A program made the translations under genes and the position numbers. From positions 1-42,807 of the forward strand of contig NZ_PVNK01000249.1 of the NCBI RefSeq assembly GCF_002994615.1: a stretch of 42,807 bases of DNA, read 5' to 3'. Every line of letters starts with the position of its first letter. The first letter of the stretch is position 1. The notes under the pieces are model-generated. The model had not been told where the DNA came from, ran no database searches, and saw nothing but the letters and a program-made list of their open reading frames with translations. This document shows, in pieces, positions 33,740 to 42,320 of this stretch. The DNA comes from Enhygromyxa salina. Its GTDB lineage: Bacteria; Myxococcota_A; Polyangia; Nannocystales; Nannocystaceae.

Positions 33740-35647
33740 ATGCTGAAGCTCAGTCTCCCGCCCGCTGCCTATGAGCTGACGCTGTCCGATGAGGGCGCGC
33801 CGTGGACGGTCACGCGCGTGTTCATTGCCGAGAGCCTCAACCGCACCTACCGGGTCGTCATCGACGCCGAGACCGAGACCGAGGTCGAGACCGACAGGCT
33901 GCTCGGCTGTGACGCCGCCCTGCGTCTGGTCCGCGGCGGCCAGGAGCAGCGAGCGATCGGCGGCGTGGTCTGCCGGGTCGAGTACACGGGCGTCGTCGAT
34001 CACCACATGACCGCGCGCTTCGAGGTCGTGCCGGCCTTCGAGCTCCTGCGTCAGCGGGTCAAATCGCACATCTGGCAAGAGGTCAGCGTCCAGACGATCG
34101 TCGGCGAGGTCCTCGACGAGGGCCTCGGCGGCTACGGCCGGGCCGTCGACTTCGGCAGCGTGACCCGGGGCAGCGACCCGCGCGACTACTGCACCCAGTA
34201 CCGCGAGTCGGACTTCGACTACGTCTGCCGCCTGCTCGAGGAAGAGGGCATCAGCTACGAGTTCATGCACGACGGCGAGACCGGGATCGAGACCCTGACC
34301 TTCCGCGACGCCAACGATCAGTACCAGGAGCTCGAGAACCTCGACGGGACCCCCGAGGTCCCGATCATCGGGACCCAGCCCGAGCTCGCCGACGTCGAGT
34401 CGATCCAGGCCTTCGAGTGGGCCAACCAGCTGACCACGACCGGGACCCTGCGCCGCGACTACGACTGGATGACCCCGCGCAACCTCCTGAGCGAGCCCGC
34501 GGTGGGGACCGACGCGCGCGGCCGCGAGCGCCGGGTCTACACCCACGGGCGCCGCCGCTACATCAGCGACGACCTCGGCGACCGGGCCCTCGATCTTCGC
34601 CACGCGTCGACGATCGCCGGGCGCGTCGCCCGGGGCCGGAGCAACTGCATGAGCATGCGCCCGGGCCTGCGCTTCAAGCTCGCCAACTCCGAGCGCGCCG
34701 ATCTCGAGATCGAGTACCTGATCACCTCGGTCACCCACAGCGGCGGCCACAACTACAACGCCCAGGACGACGGCGGCGCCGAGGCCCTCTACGCCAACGA
34801 ATTCGAGTGCGTGCCCTACGACGCGGTCGTCCACCCCGAGCCGTCCACGCCCAAGCCCCGCGTCCACGGGCCCCAGACCGCGATCGTCACCGGGCCCGAG
34901 GGCGAGGAGATCCACACCGACGAGCACGCCCGCATCCAGGTCCAGTTTTACTGGGAGGAGCAGCCAAGCTACACCGCCAAGTCCTCGTGCTGGGTCCGGG
35001 TCTCGCAGAGCTGGGCCGGGCTCGGCTGGGGCACGCAGTTCATCCCGCGGATCGGCATGGAGGTCATGGTCGAGTTCCTCGAGGGCAACCCCGATCGTCC
35101 GCTGTGCACGGGCTGCGTCTACAACGGCGAGTATCCGCCGCCCTTCGCGGTGCCCGACAACAAGACCCAGACCGGCTGGCGGACCAACTCTTCGCCGGGC
35201 GGCGGCGGCTTCAACGAGCTGCGCTTCGAGGACCAAAAGGGCGAGGAGCACATCTACATCCACGGCGAGAAGGACTGGCTCGTCGAGATCTTGAACGACC
35301 ACCGCGAGACGATCGGTCACGATCAGTACCAGGAGATCGGCAACGATCAGACCAACGTCATCAAGCACGATCAGACCGAGACCGTCGGCAACGATCGGAC
35401 CGAGAGCATCGGCAACAACGTCGAGGAGAGCGTCGGCAAGCTCCGGACCGTGACCTCTGGCGACAACATGAGCTTCACCAGCGACAAGGAGACGCTGATC
35501 GAGGCCGCCGACAAGATCACGCTCAAGTGTGGGGCCGCGTCGATGACGATGAAGAGCAACGGCAACATCGTGCTCAAGGGCAACAACCTCACGCTCAAGG
35601 GCTCTGGCAACATCGTGCTCAAGGGCAACAAGATCGGGAGCAATTGA
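33740..35647 (+). CDS. vgrG: VgrG (Tss I) type VI secretion spike protein
   Basis: The 635-residue protein has the VgrG plan. Residues 1-380 form the gp27-like base (ESDFDYVCRLLEEEGISYEFMHDG is the family signature). The gp5 OB-fold follows with GPEGEEIHTDEHARIQVQFYWEE and SCWVRVSQSWAGLGWGTQFIPRIGMEVMVEFLEGNPDRPLCTGCVYNG. The C-terminal beta-helix needle has repeated G-N/H-D-Q-T units (GHDQYQEIGNDQTNVIKHDQTETVGNDRTESIGNN), then IVLKGNNLTLKGSGNIVLKGN. No C-terminal effector domain is fused. It forms the trimeric tip of the injected tube. GAGGA at 33730-33734 is 5 nt before ATG 33740. No effector or other secretion genes follow, so this is a vgrG island away from the main cluster. Confidence 0.9.
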   Translation: MLKLSLPPAAYELTLSDEGAPWTVTRVFIAESLNRTYRVVIDAETETEVETDRLLGCDAALRLVRGGQEQRAIGGVVCRVEYTGVVDHHMTARFEVVPAFELLRQRVKSHIWQEVSVQTIVGEVLDEGLGGYGRAVDFGSVTRGSDPRDYCTQYRESDFDYVCRLLEEEGISYEFMHDGETGIETLTFRDANDQYQELENLDGTPEVPIIGTQPELADVESIQAFEWANQLTTTGTLRRDYDWMTPRNLLSEPAVGTDARGRERRVYTHGRRRYISDDLGDRALDLRHASTIAGRVARGRSNCMSMRPGLRFKLANSERADLEIEYLITSVTHSGGHNYNAQDDGGAEALYANEFECVPYDAVVHPEPSTPKPRVHGPQTAIVTGPEGEEIHTDEHARIQVQFYWEEQPSYTAKSSCWVRVSQSWAGLGWGTQFIPRIGMEVMVEFLEGNPDRPLCTGCVYNGEYPPPFAVPDNKTQTGWRTNSSPGGGGFNELRFEDQKGEEHIYIHGEKDWLVEILNDHRETIGHDQYQEIGNDQTNVIKHDQTETVGNDRTESIGNNVEESVGKLRTVTSGDNMSFTSDKETLIEAADKITLKCGAASMTMKSNGNIVLKGNNLTLKGSGNIVLKGNKIGSN

Positions 35648-35690
35648 CCGAGCGCGAGCTCTGTCGCGTCTGGCCCTTCGGCGCGCTGCC

Positions 35691-35723
35691 AGGCCTGAGT
35701 CGAGCGCGCAGCGCTTGATTCAG
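35691..35723. repeat. 33-bp palindromic extragenic repeat, copy 2
   Basis: It matches 2324-2356 in all but one base. It lies 44 bp after the vgrG stop, and directly precedes the 16-bp tandem array. It may act as a transcript-end stem-loop. Confidence 0.7.
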
Positions 35724-35727
35724 CGCT

Positions 35728-35791
35728 AGCAGCCCGGGGTGCAAGCAGCCCGGGGTGCAAGCAGCCCGGGGTGCTAGCAGCCCGGGCTGCT
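35728..35791. repeat. Four tandem 16-bp units AGCAGCCCGGGGTGCA
   Basis: Units at 35728, 35744, 35760 and 35776; the first two are identical, the third ends in CT, and the fourth reads AGCAGCCCGGGCTGCT. The last unit with its flanks forms a perfect 20-bp palindrome (35774-35793). The unit equals the terminal word of the dispersed repeat at 37625-37790 and 30119. Confidence 0.85.
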
Positions 35792-35873
35792 AGAGCGGCG
35801 ACACAGGCCCATTGGGCCTCAGCGCCGTGGATGAGCCGGATCGGAGCTCGGGCACGTGGTACTAGCTTGACGC

Positions 35874-37628
35874 ATGACCCGCCTCGGCCTCGGATGCATG
35901 CGCCTGTCGAGCGTCGGCGGGCCCACGCGGGCCGAGGCGATCGCAGTGATCCACCTGGCCCTCGACAGCGGCGTGCGCCTGCTCGACACCGCCGATGTCT
36001 ACGGCCCGAGCGCCCGGGACATCGGACACAACGAGCGGCTCGTCGGTGAAGCGCTCGACCAATGGGCGGGCGATCGCGGCGAGGTCACGGTTGTCAGCAA
36101 GGGCGGGCTGACCCGAAGGGGGGCCGGGCGCTGGCTCGCCGACGGGCGGGCCAAGCATCTGACCGCCGCGTGCGAGGCCTCCGCGCAGCGGCTCGGCGCG
36201 CCGATCGATCTGTACCTCCTGCATGCGCTCGATCCTCAGCGCGAGCTCTCGACCTCGGTCCGGGCCCTCGCCAAGCTTCAGGACCGCGGCCTGGTCCGCC
36301 GCGTCGGCGTGTCGAACGTTCGCCTCGACCAGCTCCGCGAGGCTCGTGAGCACGCCGAGATCTCGGCCGTGGAGGTCGGGCTGTGGCCGCTCGACCGCGG
36401 GGCGATCCGCACAGGGGTGGTGGGCTACTGCGCAGACGAGGGCATCCAGCTGATCGCGCACAGCCCCTTCGGCGGGCCCAAGCGCACGCGCGGGCTGGCC
36501 AGGCACCCCGTGCTCGCAACGCTCGCGGACCAACGCGGAGTCTCGGTCCACGCGCTGGTCCTGGCCTGGCTGCTGTCGCTGTCCGACAACCTGTGGCCGA
36601 TCCCCGGCCCGACGCGGCTCGAGACAGCCCGCGATCTCGGCGTCGCGCGTGAGCTCGAGTTGACGCAGGACGAGCGCGCGCGGCTCGAGGCAGCGTTTCC
36701 AGCCGCGCGGATCCTGACCACTCCGATCGCCGCGCGTCGTCCACCCGATCACGCGGACGGCGAGGTCGTCTTGATCATGGGCATGCCCGCGTCCGGCAAG
36801 ACCACGCAGGTCCGAGACTTCGTCGACCGGGGCTACCTGCGACTCAACCGCGACGACGCGGGCGGGAATTTGGCAGACCTCGCCCCGATCCTCGATCAGT
36901 CGCTGGCCAGCGGTCGCCGACGCGTGGTCCTGGACAACACCTACCCGCGCCGGTCCTCGCGCAACCTGATGATCGAGACGGCCTGGGCCCACGGCGTGCC
37001 CGTGCGCTGCGTGTGGATCGACACCTCGCTGGAGGACGCCCAGGTCAACGCCTGCCAGCGGATGCTCGAGCGCCACGGCCAGGTCCTCGGGCCCGAGGAG
37101 ATGAAGCGAGCGAATCGCAGCGATCCCAATTCCTTCCCCCCGCGGGCCCAGCTCCACTTCCGCGCGGTGTTCGAGGCGCCAACGCTCGATGAGGGCTTCG
37201 TCGCCGTGGACGTGAGGCCCTTCGTCCGCCGCGCCGCGAGCGGGCAGGCGCGGGCGGTGTTCGTCGATCCGGGCCAGCTCGAGGCCGCGCACGAGGGGCC
37301 GCTCGCGGACCACATCGCGCAGGGTTACCTCGTGCTCGGTATTGGCTGGCGCCCCGAGGGTGCGCCCGGGCCGGACTCGGTTTGGCTCGGCGACATCGAG
37401 ATCCCGACGCTGTGGTGCACGCATCCGCCGGGGCCGATCGGGTGCTGGTGCCGCAAGCCGCTCCCGGGGCTCGCGGTCGCGCTCGTCGAAGCCCATGGCC
37501 TCGATCCCGTGGCGTGTCGGGTCTGGGGCCGGGGAGCCGCCGAGCGCGGCCTCGCCGAGCGGCTCGGGGCCCGCTTCGAGCCGCTCGAGAGCGTCTTCGC
37601 GGGCAGCGTCAGCACGGTGGAGCTCTAG
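35874..37628 (+). CDS. Fusion: aldo/keto reductase + P-loop kinase + degenerate GmhB-like HAD domain
   Basis: Residues 1-285 form an aldo/keto reductase with a complete catalytic tetrad (Asp38, Tyr43, Lys76, His117) and NADPH-site segments (AHSPFGG, GPTRLETARDLG). Residues about 295-445 form a P-loop kinase like polynucleotide kinase/Zeta folds: GMPASGKT at 303-310 and VVLDNTYPRRSSRNLMIE. Residues about 455-584 resemble a histidinol-phosphate/heptose-phosphate (GmhB) HAD domain: the zinc loop Cys515-x-His517...Cys524-x-Cys526 and CRKPLPG are kept, but motif I reads VFVDPGQL (Asp465, second Asp lost) and the terminal GDS-type motif is missing. The kinase-phosphatase half recalls PNKP-like end-repair enzymes. 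Substrate unknown. Its stop codon lies in the inverted repeat at 37625. Confidence 0.7.
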   Translation: MTRLGLGCMRLSSVGGPTRAEAIAVIHLALDSGVRLLDTADVYGPSARDIGHNERLVGEALDQWAGDRGEVTVVSKGGLTRRGAGRWLADGRAKHLTAACEASAQRLGAPIDLYLLHALDPQRELSTSVRALAKLQDRGLVRRVGVSNVRLDQLREAREHAEISAVEVGLWPLDRGAIRTGVVGYCADEGIQLIAHSPFGGPKRTRGLARHPVLATLADQRGVSVHALVLAWLLSLSDNLWPIPGPTRLETARDLGVARELELTQDERARLEAAFPAARILTTPIAARRPPDHADGEVVLIMGMPASGKTTQVRDFVDRGYLRLNRDDAGGNLADLAPILDQSLASGRRRVVLDNTYPRRSSRNLMIETAWAHGVPVRCVWIDTSLEDAQVNACQRMLERHGQVLGPEEMKRANRSDPNSFPPRAQLHFRAVFEAPTLDEGFVAVDVRPFVRRAASGQARAVFVDPGQLEAAHEGPLADHIAQGYLVLGIGWRPEGAPGPDSVWLGDIEIPTLWCTHPPGPIGCWCRKPLPGLAVALVEAHGLDPVACRVWGRGAAERGLAERLGARFEPLESVFAGSVSTVEL

Positions 37629-37790
37629 CAGCCCGGGGTGCAATGCCTCGCGCCGCCTCGCTTGGCCTTTTCGCCGATGGCTTTGTCGCCAAAACTTGCA
37701 GTACGCCCGGTACAGCGGCGTTTTGGCTTCGCGCCCTCGGCGAACATTCCGGCGCGAGGCGACACGATGCATTGCACCCCGGGCTGCTAG
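37625..37790. repeat. 166-bp inverted-repeat element
   Basis: Arms 37625-37646 and 37769-37790 are perfect 22-bp inverted repeats beginning CTAGCAGCCCGGGGTG, and pairing continues with 17 of 20 bases inside. The centre (about 80 bp) has no gene. It overlaps the stop codon of the fusion gene. Half of it recurs at 30119-30171 and its terminal word makes up the array at 35728. It looks like a MITE- or REP-like mobile repeat; no target-site duplication was established. Confidence 0.8.
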
Positions 37791-37956
37791 CCGCGCTCGC
37801 GCTCGCGCTCTGCGGCCGCGCCAGCGCGGCGGACAGTTCGACGACGGTCGGGAGCGCGAGCAGGGCAGGGCGAGTGAGGAGCGGGCGGCGGCGCACGAGG
37901 CGTGCTCCCTCGCCGGGCCATTGACCGCGCGGGCTGTGCGTGGGATCAAATCAAAC
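37629..37956. other. Intergenic region between the fusion gene and the efflux operon
   Basis: The first half is the inverted-repeat element. The second half (37791-37956) is GC-rich, has no open frame I trust, and must hold the efflux promoter. TTGACC at 37921-37926 is a possible -35, but the matching -10 (GATCAA) is weak. Confidence 0.4.
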
Positions 37957-39186
37957 ATGGTCCGATGGCCCAGGATCGGTGTTTTCGGCGGCGCCGCGGC
38001 GATCGTCGCCGTGGTCCTGGGGCTCGGCTGCAAGCAGGCCGACGAGGCGCCTGCGCCGAGCGAGGCCGTGGTCGATCCGGGCGCGGGCGCGATCCGGGTC
38101 GAGGCCGCCGAGGCTCGGCTCGGGGTGCTCGAGCGCGAGGTCACGGCGACGGGCATGACCACGGTCTGGCGTGACGCCAACCTCCGCGCCGAGGCCGGCG
38201 GGCGCGTGCTCGAGGTCAAGGTCGAAAACGGCGACGAGGTCGCGGCCGGGGACCTGCTCGTGCGCATCGACGGCTCGCGCCAGCGCCTGGCGGTCTCGGG
38301 CGCGTCGGCCCGGGTCGAGGCGCTCGAGTACGACGTCGAGCTCGCGCGCACGGACTACGAGCGCAAGCAGGGCCTGGTCGCCAAGGGCAGCCTCGCCGCG
38401 GCCCAGCTCGATCCGGCCAGGCACGCCCTCGACCGGGCCACGGCGGCCCTCAACGGGGCCCGGGCCGACCTCGGCTCGGCCCGGCGCTCGTCAAAGGACG
38501 CCCGGATGAGCGCGCCGATTGACGGGGTCGTGACCCGGCGCCTCGTCGACGCGGGCGACACGATCGGGCCGGGCGCGCCGCTGCTCGATCTCGTCGACTT
38601 GTCCAAGATCCGCGTCCGGGTCGGGCTCGCGGGCAGCGAGCTCGGGCGCCTCGACCAGAGCGCCGAAGCGCGCGTGACGATCGAGGACCTCGGCGGCGCG
38701 TCGACGCCCGCGCGCTTCGCCGTGCTCGCGCCCGCGGCCGATCCGGTCACGGGTCTGTTCGACGTCGAGTATCACCTCGACAACCCCGAGCGGCGGATCC
38801 GCGGCGGCATGGTCGCGACCGTCGAGCTGCCGCTGCGCCAGGGCAGCGAGCGCGTGCTGGCTCCGCGCGCGGCCCTGACCCGGCGGGCGGGCAAGCTCAC
38901 GCTCTTCGTGCTCGCGCCGGCCTCGGACGCGCAGCAAGCTGGGGTCGCAGACGGCCTCGAGCGGCGCGTGGTCGAGCAGCGCGAGGTCCAAGTCGGCGTC
39001 TACGGTGACGACGAGGTCGAGATCCTGTCGGGCGTCGAGCCGGGCGAGGTCCTCGCGACCTCGGCCCAGCACACCCTGGCCGACGCGGTCCTGGTCGAGC
39101 TCGAGCGCCGCCCGGCCGCGGGCCCGCTGGCGAGTCGCCCCCGTCAGCCCGGCAGCGTCGAGCCTGGAGGGTCGCGGAGCCCGTGA
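37957..39186 (+). CDS. RND efflux periplasmic adaptor (membrane fusion protein), lipoprotein
   Basis: ATG 37957 gives MVRWPRIGVFGGAAAIVAVVLGLGC, a lipoprotein signal (Cys25). Next come the half-lipoyl segment LRAEAGGRVLEVKVENGDEVAAGDLLVRID, the alpha-hairpin (LAVSGASARVEALEYDVELARTDYERKQGLVAKGSLA...), the second half-lipoyl MSAPIDGVVTRRLVDAGDTIGPGAPLLDLVD, and the beta-barrel and membrane-proximal domains. It is 409 residues, a normal length for MexA/AcrA-type adaptors that bridge the inner-membrane pump and an outer-membrane channel. The stop overlaps the pump gene start (GTGA), so both are translated together. The frame opens upstream to 37342, but that is a shadow of the fusion gene. No local regulator is visible. 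Confidence 0.85.
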   Translation: MVRWPRIGVFGGAAAIVAVVLGLGCKQADEAPAPSEAVVDPGAGAIRVEAAEARLGVLEREVTATGMTTVWRDANLRAEAGGRVLEVKVENGDEVAAGDLLVRIDGSRQRLAVSGASARVEALEYDVELARTDYERKQGLVAKGSLAAAQLDPARHALDRATAALNGARADLGSARRSSKDARMSAPIDGVVTRRLVDAGDTIGPGAPLLDLVDLSKIRVRVGLAGSELGRLDQSAEARVTIEDLGGASTPARFAVLAPAADPVTGLFDVEYHLDNPERRIRGGMVATVELPLRQGSERVLAPRAALTRRAGKLTLFVLAPASDAQQAGVADGLERRVVEQREVQVGVYGDDEVEILSGVEPGEVLATSAQHTLADAVLVELERRPAAGPLASRPRQPGSVEPGGSRSP

Positions 39187-42100
39187 TCCGCTTCTTTCTC
39201 CGCCGCCCGCAGCTGGTCCACGTGATCACGATCGCGGTGATCGCGGTCGGCCTGCTCGTCGTCAGCCGCAGCCAGCGCGAGGGCTTTCCGGCCGTCACGA
39301 TCAACTCGATAGCGATCAACACGATCCTCCCTGGCGCCTCGCCCGACGACGTCGAGTCGAAGATCACCGTGCCGATCGAAGAGGCGATCCGCGAGGTCGA
39401 CGGCGTCGAGGAGTACACCTCGACCTCGCAAGACGGGTTCTCGGTCGTCAGCGTCGACCTCTACGAAGACCTCGGCCCGCGCGAGGTCGAGGCCGTCGAG
39501 CGTGATCTGCAAAAGGCGATCGACGCGATCCAGGACTTCCCGGCCGAGCTCGAGGCCCCGCCCGTGCTCGCGCGCTTCAACCCGGCCAAGTCCGCGGTCC
39601 TCGAGATCGGGCTGACGGGGCCCCATGCGGCCATGGTCGAGACCGTCGAGCTCCTGCGTCCGCGGATCGAGGGCATCGCGGGCGTCGGCAAGGTCGAGGA
39701 GGTCGGGATCGGCGATCCCGAGATCGAGGTCCTGCTCGATCCGGTCCGGGCCCGCGCCCAGCAGGTGACCCTCGACGAGGTCATGGCCGCGCTCTCGCGT
39801 CGCAACGTCAAGAGCACGGGCGGGCGGCTGACCAGCTATCCACGCCAGCGCCAGGTCGTGCTCTCGGGCGAGTTCCGCGACGCCGAGGAGGTCGGCGACA
39901 CGATCCTGCGCTTCGCGGGCCCGCGCGGCGGGGCCCTGCGCCTGCGCGACGTCGCCCAGATCCGCGAGACCCGCGAAGACACGGGCCTGCGCGTCCACGC
40001 CAACGGCGAAGACAGCGTCAGCCTGATCGTCCGCAAGCGCGAGAGCGCCGACATCCTCGACACCGTCGACGCGGTCTACGCCGAGCTCGAGACCTTCGCG
40101 CTGCCGCCGGGCGTCGAGGTCCACACCTTCAACGATCTGTCTCGCCAGACGCGCAACCGCCTCGACGTGGTCATCACCAACGGCGTCGGCGGCGTGGTTT
40201 TGGTCCTGTGCGTGCTGCTCTTGTTCCTCTCGGGCCGGATCGCGTTTTGGGTCGCGTTCGGGCTGCCCTTCGCGCTGCTCGGCGTCGCGGCCTTGATCCC
40301 GGCGCTGGGCATCTCGATCAACATGGTCTCGCTCGCCGGCTTCGTGCTCGTGATCGGCATCGTCGTCGACGACGCGATCATCATCGCCGAGCGCATCGCC
40401 TTTCACCTCGAGGCCGGCATGGACCCCGAGGACGCGGCGCTGACCGGGACCAAGGAGATGTCGGTCCCGGTCATCGGCTCGTCGCTCACGACGATCCTCG
40501 CGTTCTCGCCGCTGTTCATGCTCGGCGGCATCCCCGGCAAGTTCTCCTGGGCGATCCCGGCGATCGTGATCTTGACCCTCGCGGTCTCGCTGTTCGAGTG
40601 CTTCTTCATCCTGCCCAGCCACATCGTCGGGCACGGCGGGCGCAGGCGCGGGCACGCCAAGCAAAAGGCCGGGTTCATCAAGGCGCTCGAGCGGCTCTAC
40701 TCGGCGTCTCTGCGCAAGCTGCTGCCCTACGCGGTCCTCGTCCCGCTGGTGTTCGCGGGGCTGTTGGTCGGGACCGTGCAGTACATGCGGACCTCGATGC
40801 CCGTGACCCTGTTTCCCCAGGACGACACCGAGGCCTTCTACCTCAAGGTCACGGCCCCGCTCGGGACCCCGATCGAGCGGACCGAGGCGATCCTGCGCGG
40901 GCTCGAGCAGCAGCTGCCCGCGATCGTCGGCGACGACGTCGACGGGATCACGGCGCGGGTTGGCCACCAGGCCGTGCGTCGGAGCGAGCGGGCCCGCGGC
41001 GTATCGGACCACGAGGGCTACGTGACCGTGTACCTCCGCAACGAGCGCGAGCACTCGGCCCAGGCCTGGATCGCCCGGGTCAAGCGAGAGCTCCACGTGC
41101 CCGACGAGGTCGAGATCGTCTACGAGGCCGCGCGGATCGGGCCGCCGCTGGGTCGGCCGGTCCAGATCCACGTGTCGAGCAACGACGACGCCCTGCGCCG
41201 CCGGGTCAGCAACGAGGTCCGCGCCTACTTGCAGGGGTTGCCCGCGGTCGTCGATCTCGACAGCGATCAGCGGCCTGGCATCCGCCAGGTCGATCTGCGC
41301 CTCGATCACCGCCGGATGGCGCTCGAGCAGGTCGGCGTCGACACGGTCTCGCGCACGGTCAAGGCCGCGTTCTTCGGCATCCCCGTGACCGAGCTGCGCG
41401 ATCTCGACGAGCGCGTCGACATTCGCGTCCGCTTTGATCCGGCCGCGCGCTCGGACCTCGATCTCTTGCTCCTGACCCCGGTCCGGAGCGAGCGGGGCCA
41501 GCTCCACGCCCTGCGCAATTTCGTCGAGCCGATCGAGGTCGACGCCCTCGCGACCTACCATCACCGCAACGGTATTCGCGCGACGACCCTGACCTCGGGC
41601 ATCGATCCAAGCTCGGGCGAGACGGCGACCTCGCTGGCCAAGCAGATCGAGGCCGAGCTCCTGCCGCGCTACACGGAGCTCGAGCCCCAGGTCCGGGTCG
41701 AGATCGGCGGCGAGGCGACCAAGACCGGCGAGACCCTCGGCGAGATGCCGACGGTCTTCGTGCTCGCCCTGGTCGGCATCGTCATGGTCGTGATGCTGCT
41801 GACCGGGTCGATGACCCAGGCGATGTTCGTGGTCTCGGCGGTCCCGCTCGGCTTGATCGGCGTGGTCTGGGCCTACGCGGCCCACCAGATCCCGATCTCC
41901 TTGTTTGCGCTGCTTGGGATCACCGGCTTGTCGGGCGTGGTCGTCAACGACTCGATCGTGATGGTCACCTCGCTCAATCGGACCGGCTCCGGTGACGGGA
42001 GCATGCGCGAGCTGATCGACGAGGTCGCTACGATCGCGTCGGAGCGCCTGCGGCCCGTGCTGCTCACGACCCTGACCACGGTCGCGGGGGTCATGCCCAC

Positions 42101-42311
42101 GGCCTACGGGCTCGGTGGTCGCGACGCGCTCTTGTCCCCGATGTCGCTGGCGCTCGGCTACGGGCTCATCTTTGCGACGACGATCACGCTGATCTTGGTG
42201 CCCTCGCTCTACGTGATCCGGCGCAAGGCCGAGCGCAGGCAGGCCCAGCGCAAGGCTCGGCGGGCCAAGCGTCGCCACGCCCCAGCTGACGACCCAGGCT
42301 CGCAGCGCTAA
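39183..42311 (+). CDS. RND efflux transporter permease (AcrB/MdtB-like)
   Basis: The 1042-residue pump begins MIRFFLRRPQLVHVITIAVIAVG (transmembrane helix 1), followed by the large periplasmic loop (PGASPDDVESKITVPIEEAI). The central membrane part has VLVIGIVVDDAIIIAERI with the paired aspartates of the proton relay in helix 4. The second half repeats this layout and carries GITGLSGVVVNDSIVMVTSLNR in helix 10, where AcrB has a lysine; the VVNDS form is common in a broad RND subgroup. It uses proton flow to export small molecules through the adaptor and an outer-membrane protein encoded elsewhere. GTG 39183 overlaps the adaptor stop by 4 bp. The cargo cannot be predicted. Confidence 0.9.
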   Translation: MIRFFLRRPQLVHVITIAVIAVGLLVVSRSQREGFPAVTINSIAINTILPGASPDDVESKITVPIEEAIREVDGVEEYTSTSQDGFSVVSVDLYEDLGPREVEAVERDLQKAIDAIQDFPAELEAPPVLARFNPAKSAVLEIGLTGPHAAMVETVELLRPRIEGIAGVGKVEEVGIGDPEIEVLLDPVRARAQQVTLDEVMAALSRRNVKSTGGRLTSYPRQRQVVLSGEFRDAEEVGDTILRFAGPRGGALRLRDVAQIRETREDTGLRVHANGEDSVSLIVRKRESADILDTVDAVYAELETFALPPGVEVHTFNDLSRQTRNRLDVVITNGVGGVVLVLCVLLLFLSGRIAFWVAFGLPFALLGVAALIPALGISINMVSLAGFVLVIGIVVDDAIIIAERIAFHLEAGMDPEDAALTGTKEMSVPVIGSSLTTILAFSPLFMLGGIPGKFSWAIPAIVILTLAVSLFECFFILPSHIVGHGGRRRGHAKQKAGFIKALERLYSASLRKLLPYAVLVPLVFAGLLVGTVQYMRTSMPVTLFPQDDTEAFYLKVTAPLGTPIERTEAILRGLEQQLPAIVGDDVDGITARVGHQAVRRSERARGVSDHEGYVTVYLRNEREHSAQAWIARVKRELHVPDEVEIVYEAARIGPPLGRPVQIHVSSNDDALRRRVSNEVRAYLQGLPAVVDLDSDQRPGIRQVDLRLDHRRMALEQVGVDTVSRTVKAAFFGIPVTELRDLDERVDIRVRFDPAARSDLDLLLLTPVRSERGQLHALRNFVEPIEVDALATYHHRNGIRATTLTSGIDPSSGETATSLAKQIEAELLPRYTELEPQVRVEIGGEATKTGETLGEMPTVFVLALVGIVMVVMLLTGSMTQAMFVVSAVPLGLIGVVWAYAAHQIPISLFALLGITGLSGVVVNDSIVMVTSLNRTGSGDGSMRELIDEVATIASERLRPVLLTTLTTVAGVMPTAYGLGGRDALLSPMSLALGYGLIFATTITLILVPSLYVIRRKAERRQAQRKARRAKRRHAPADDPGSQR

Positions 42312-42320
42312 GCCCCTTCC

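Noticed and set aside
39144..42278. Long open frame antisense to the efflux pump gene
   Set aside because: It is the mirror of a high-GC gene with strong RND motifs; its translation is low-complexity Arg/Asp/Leu-rich with no domain.
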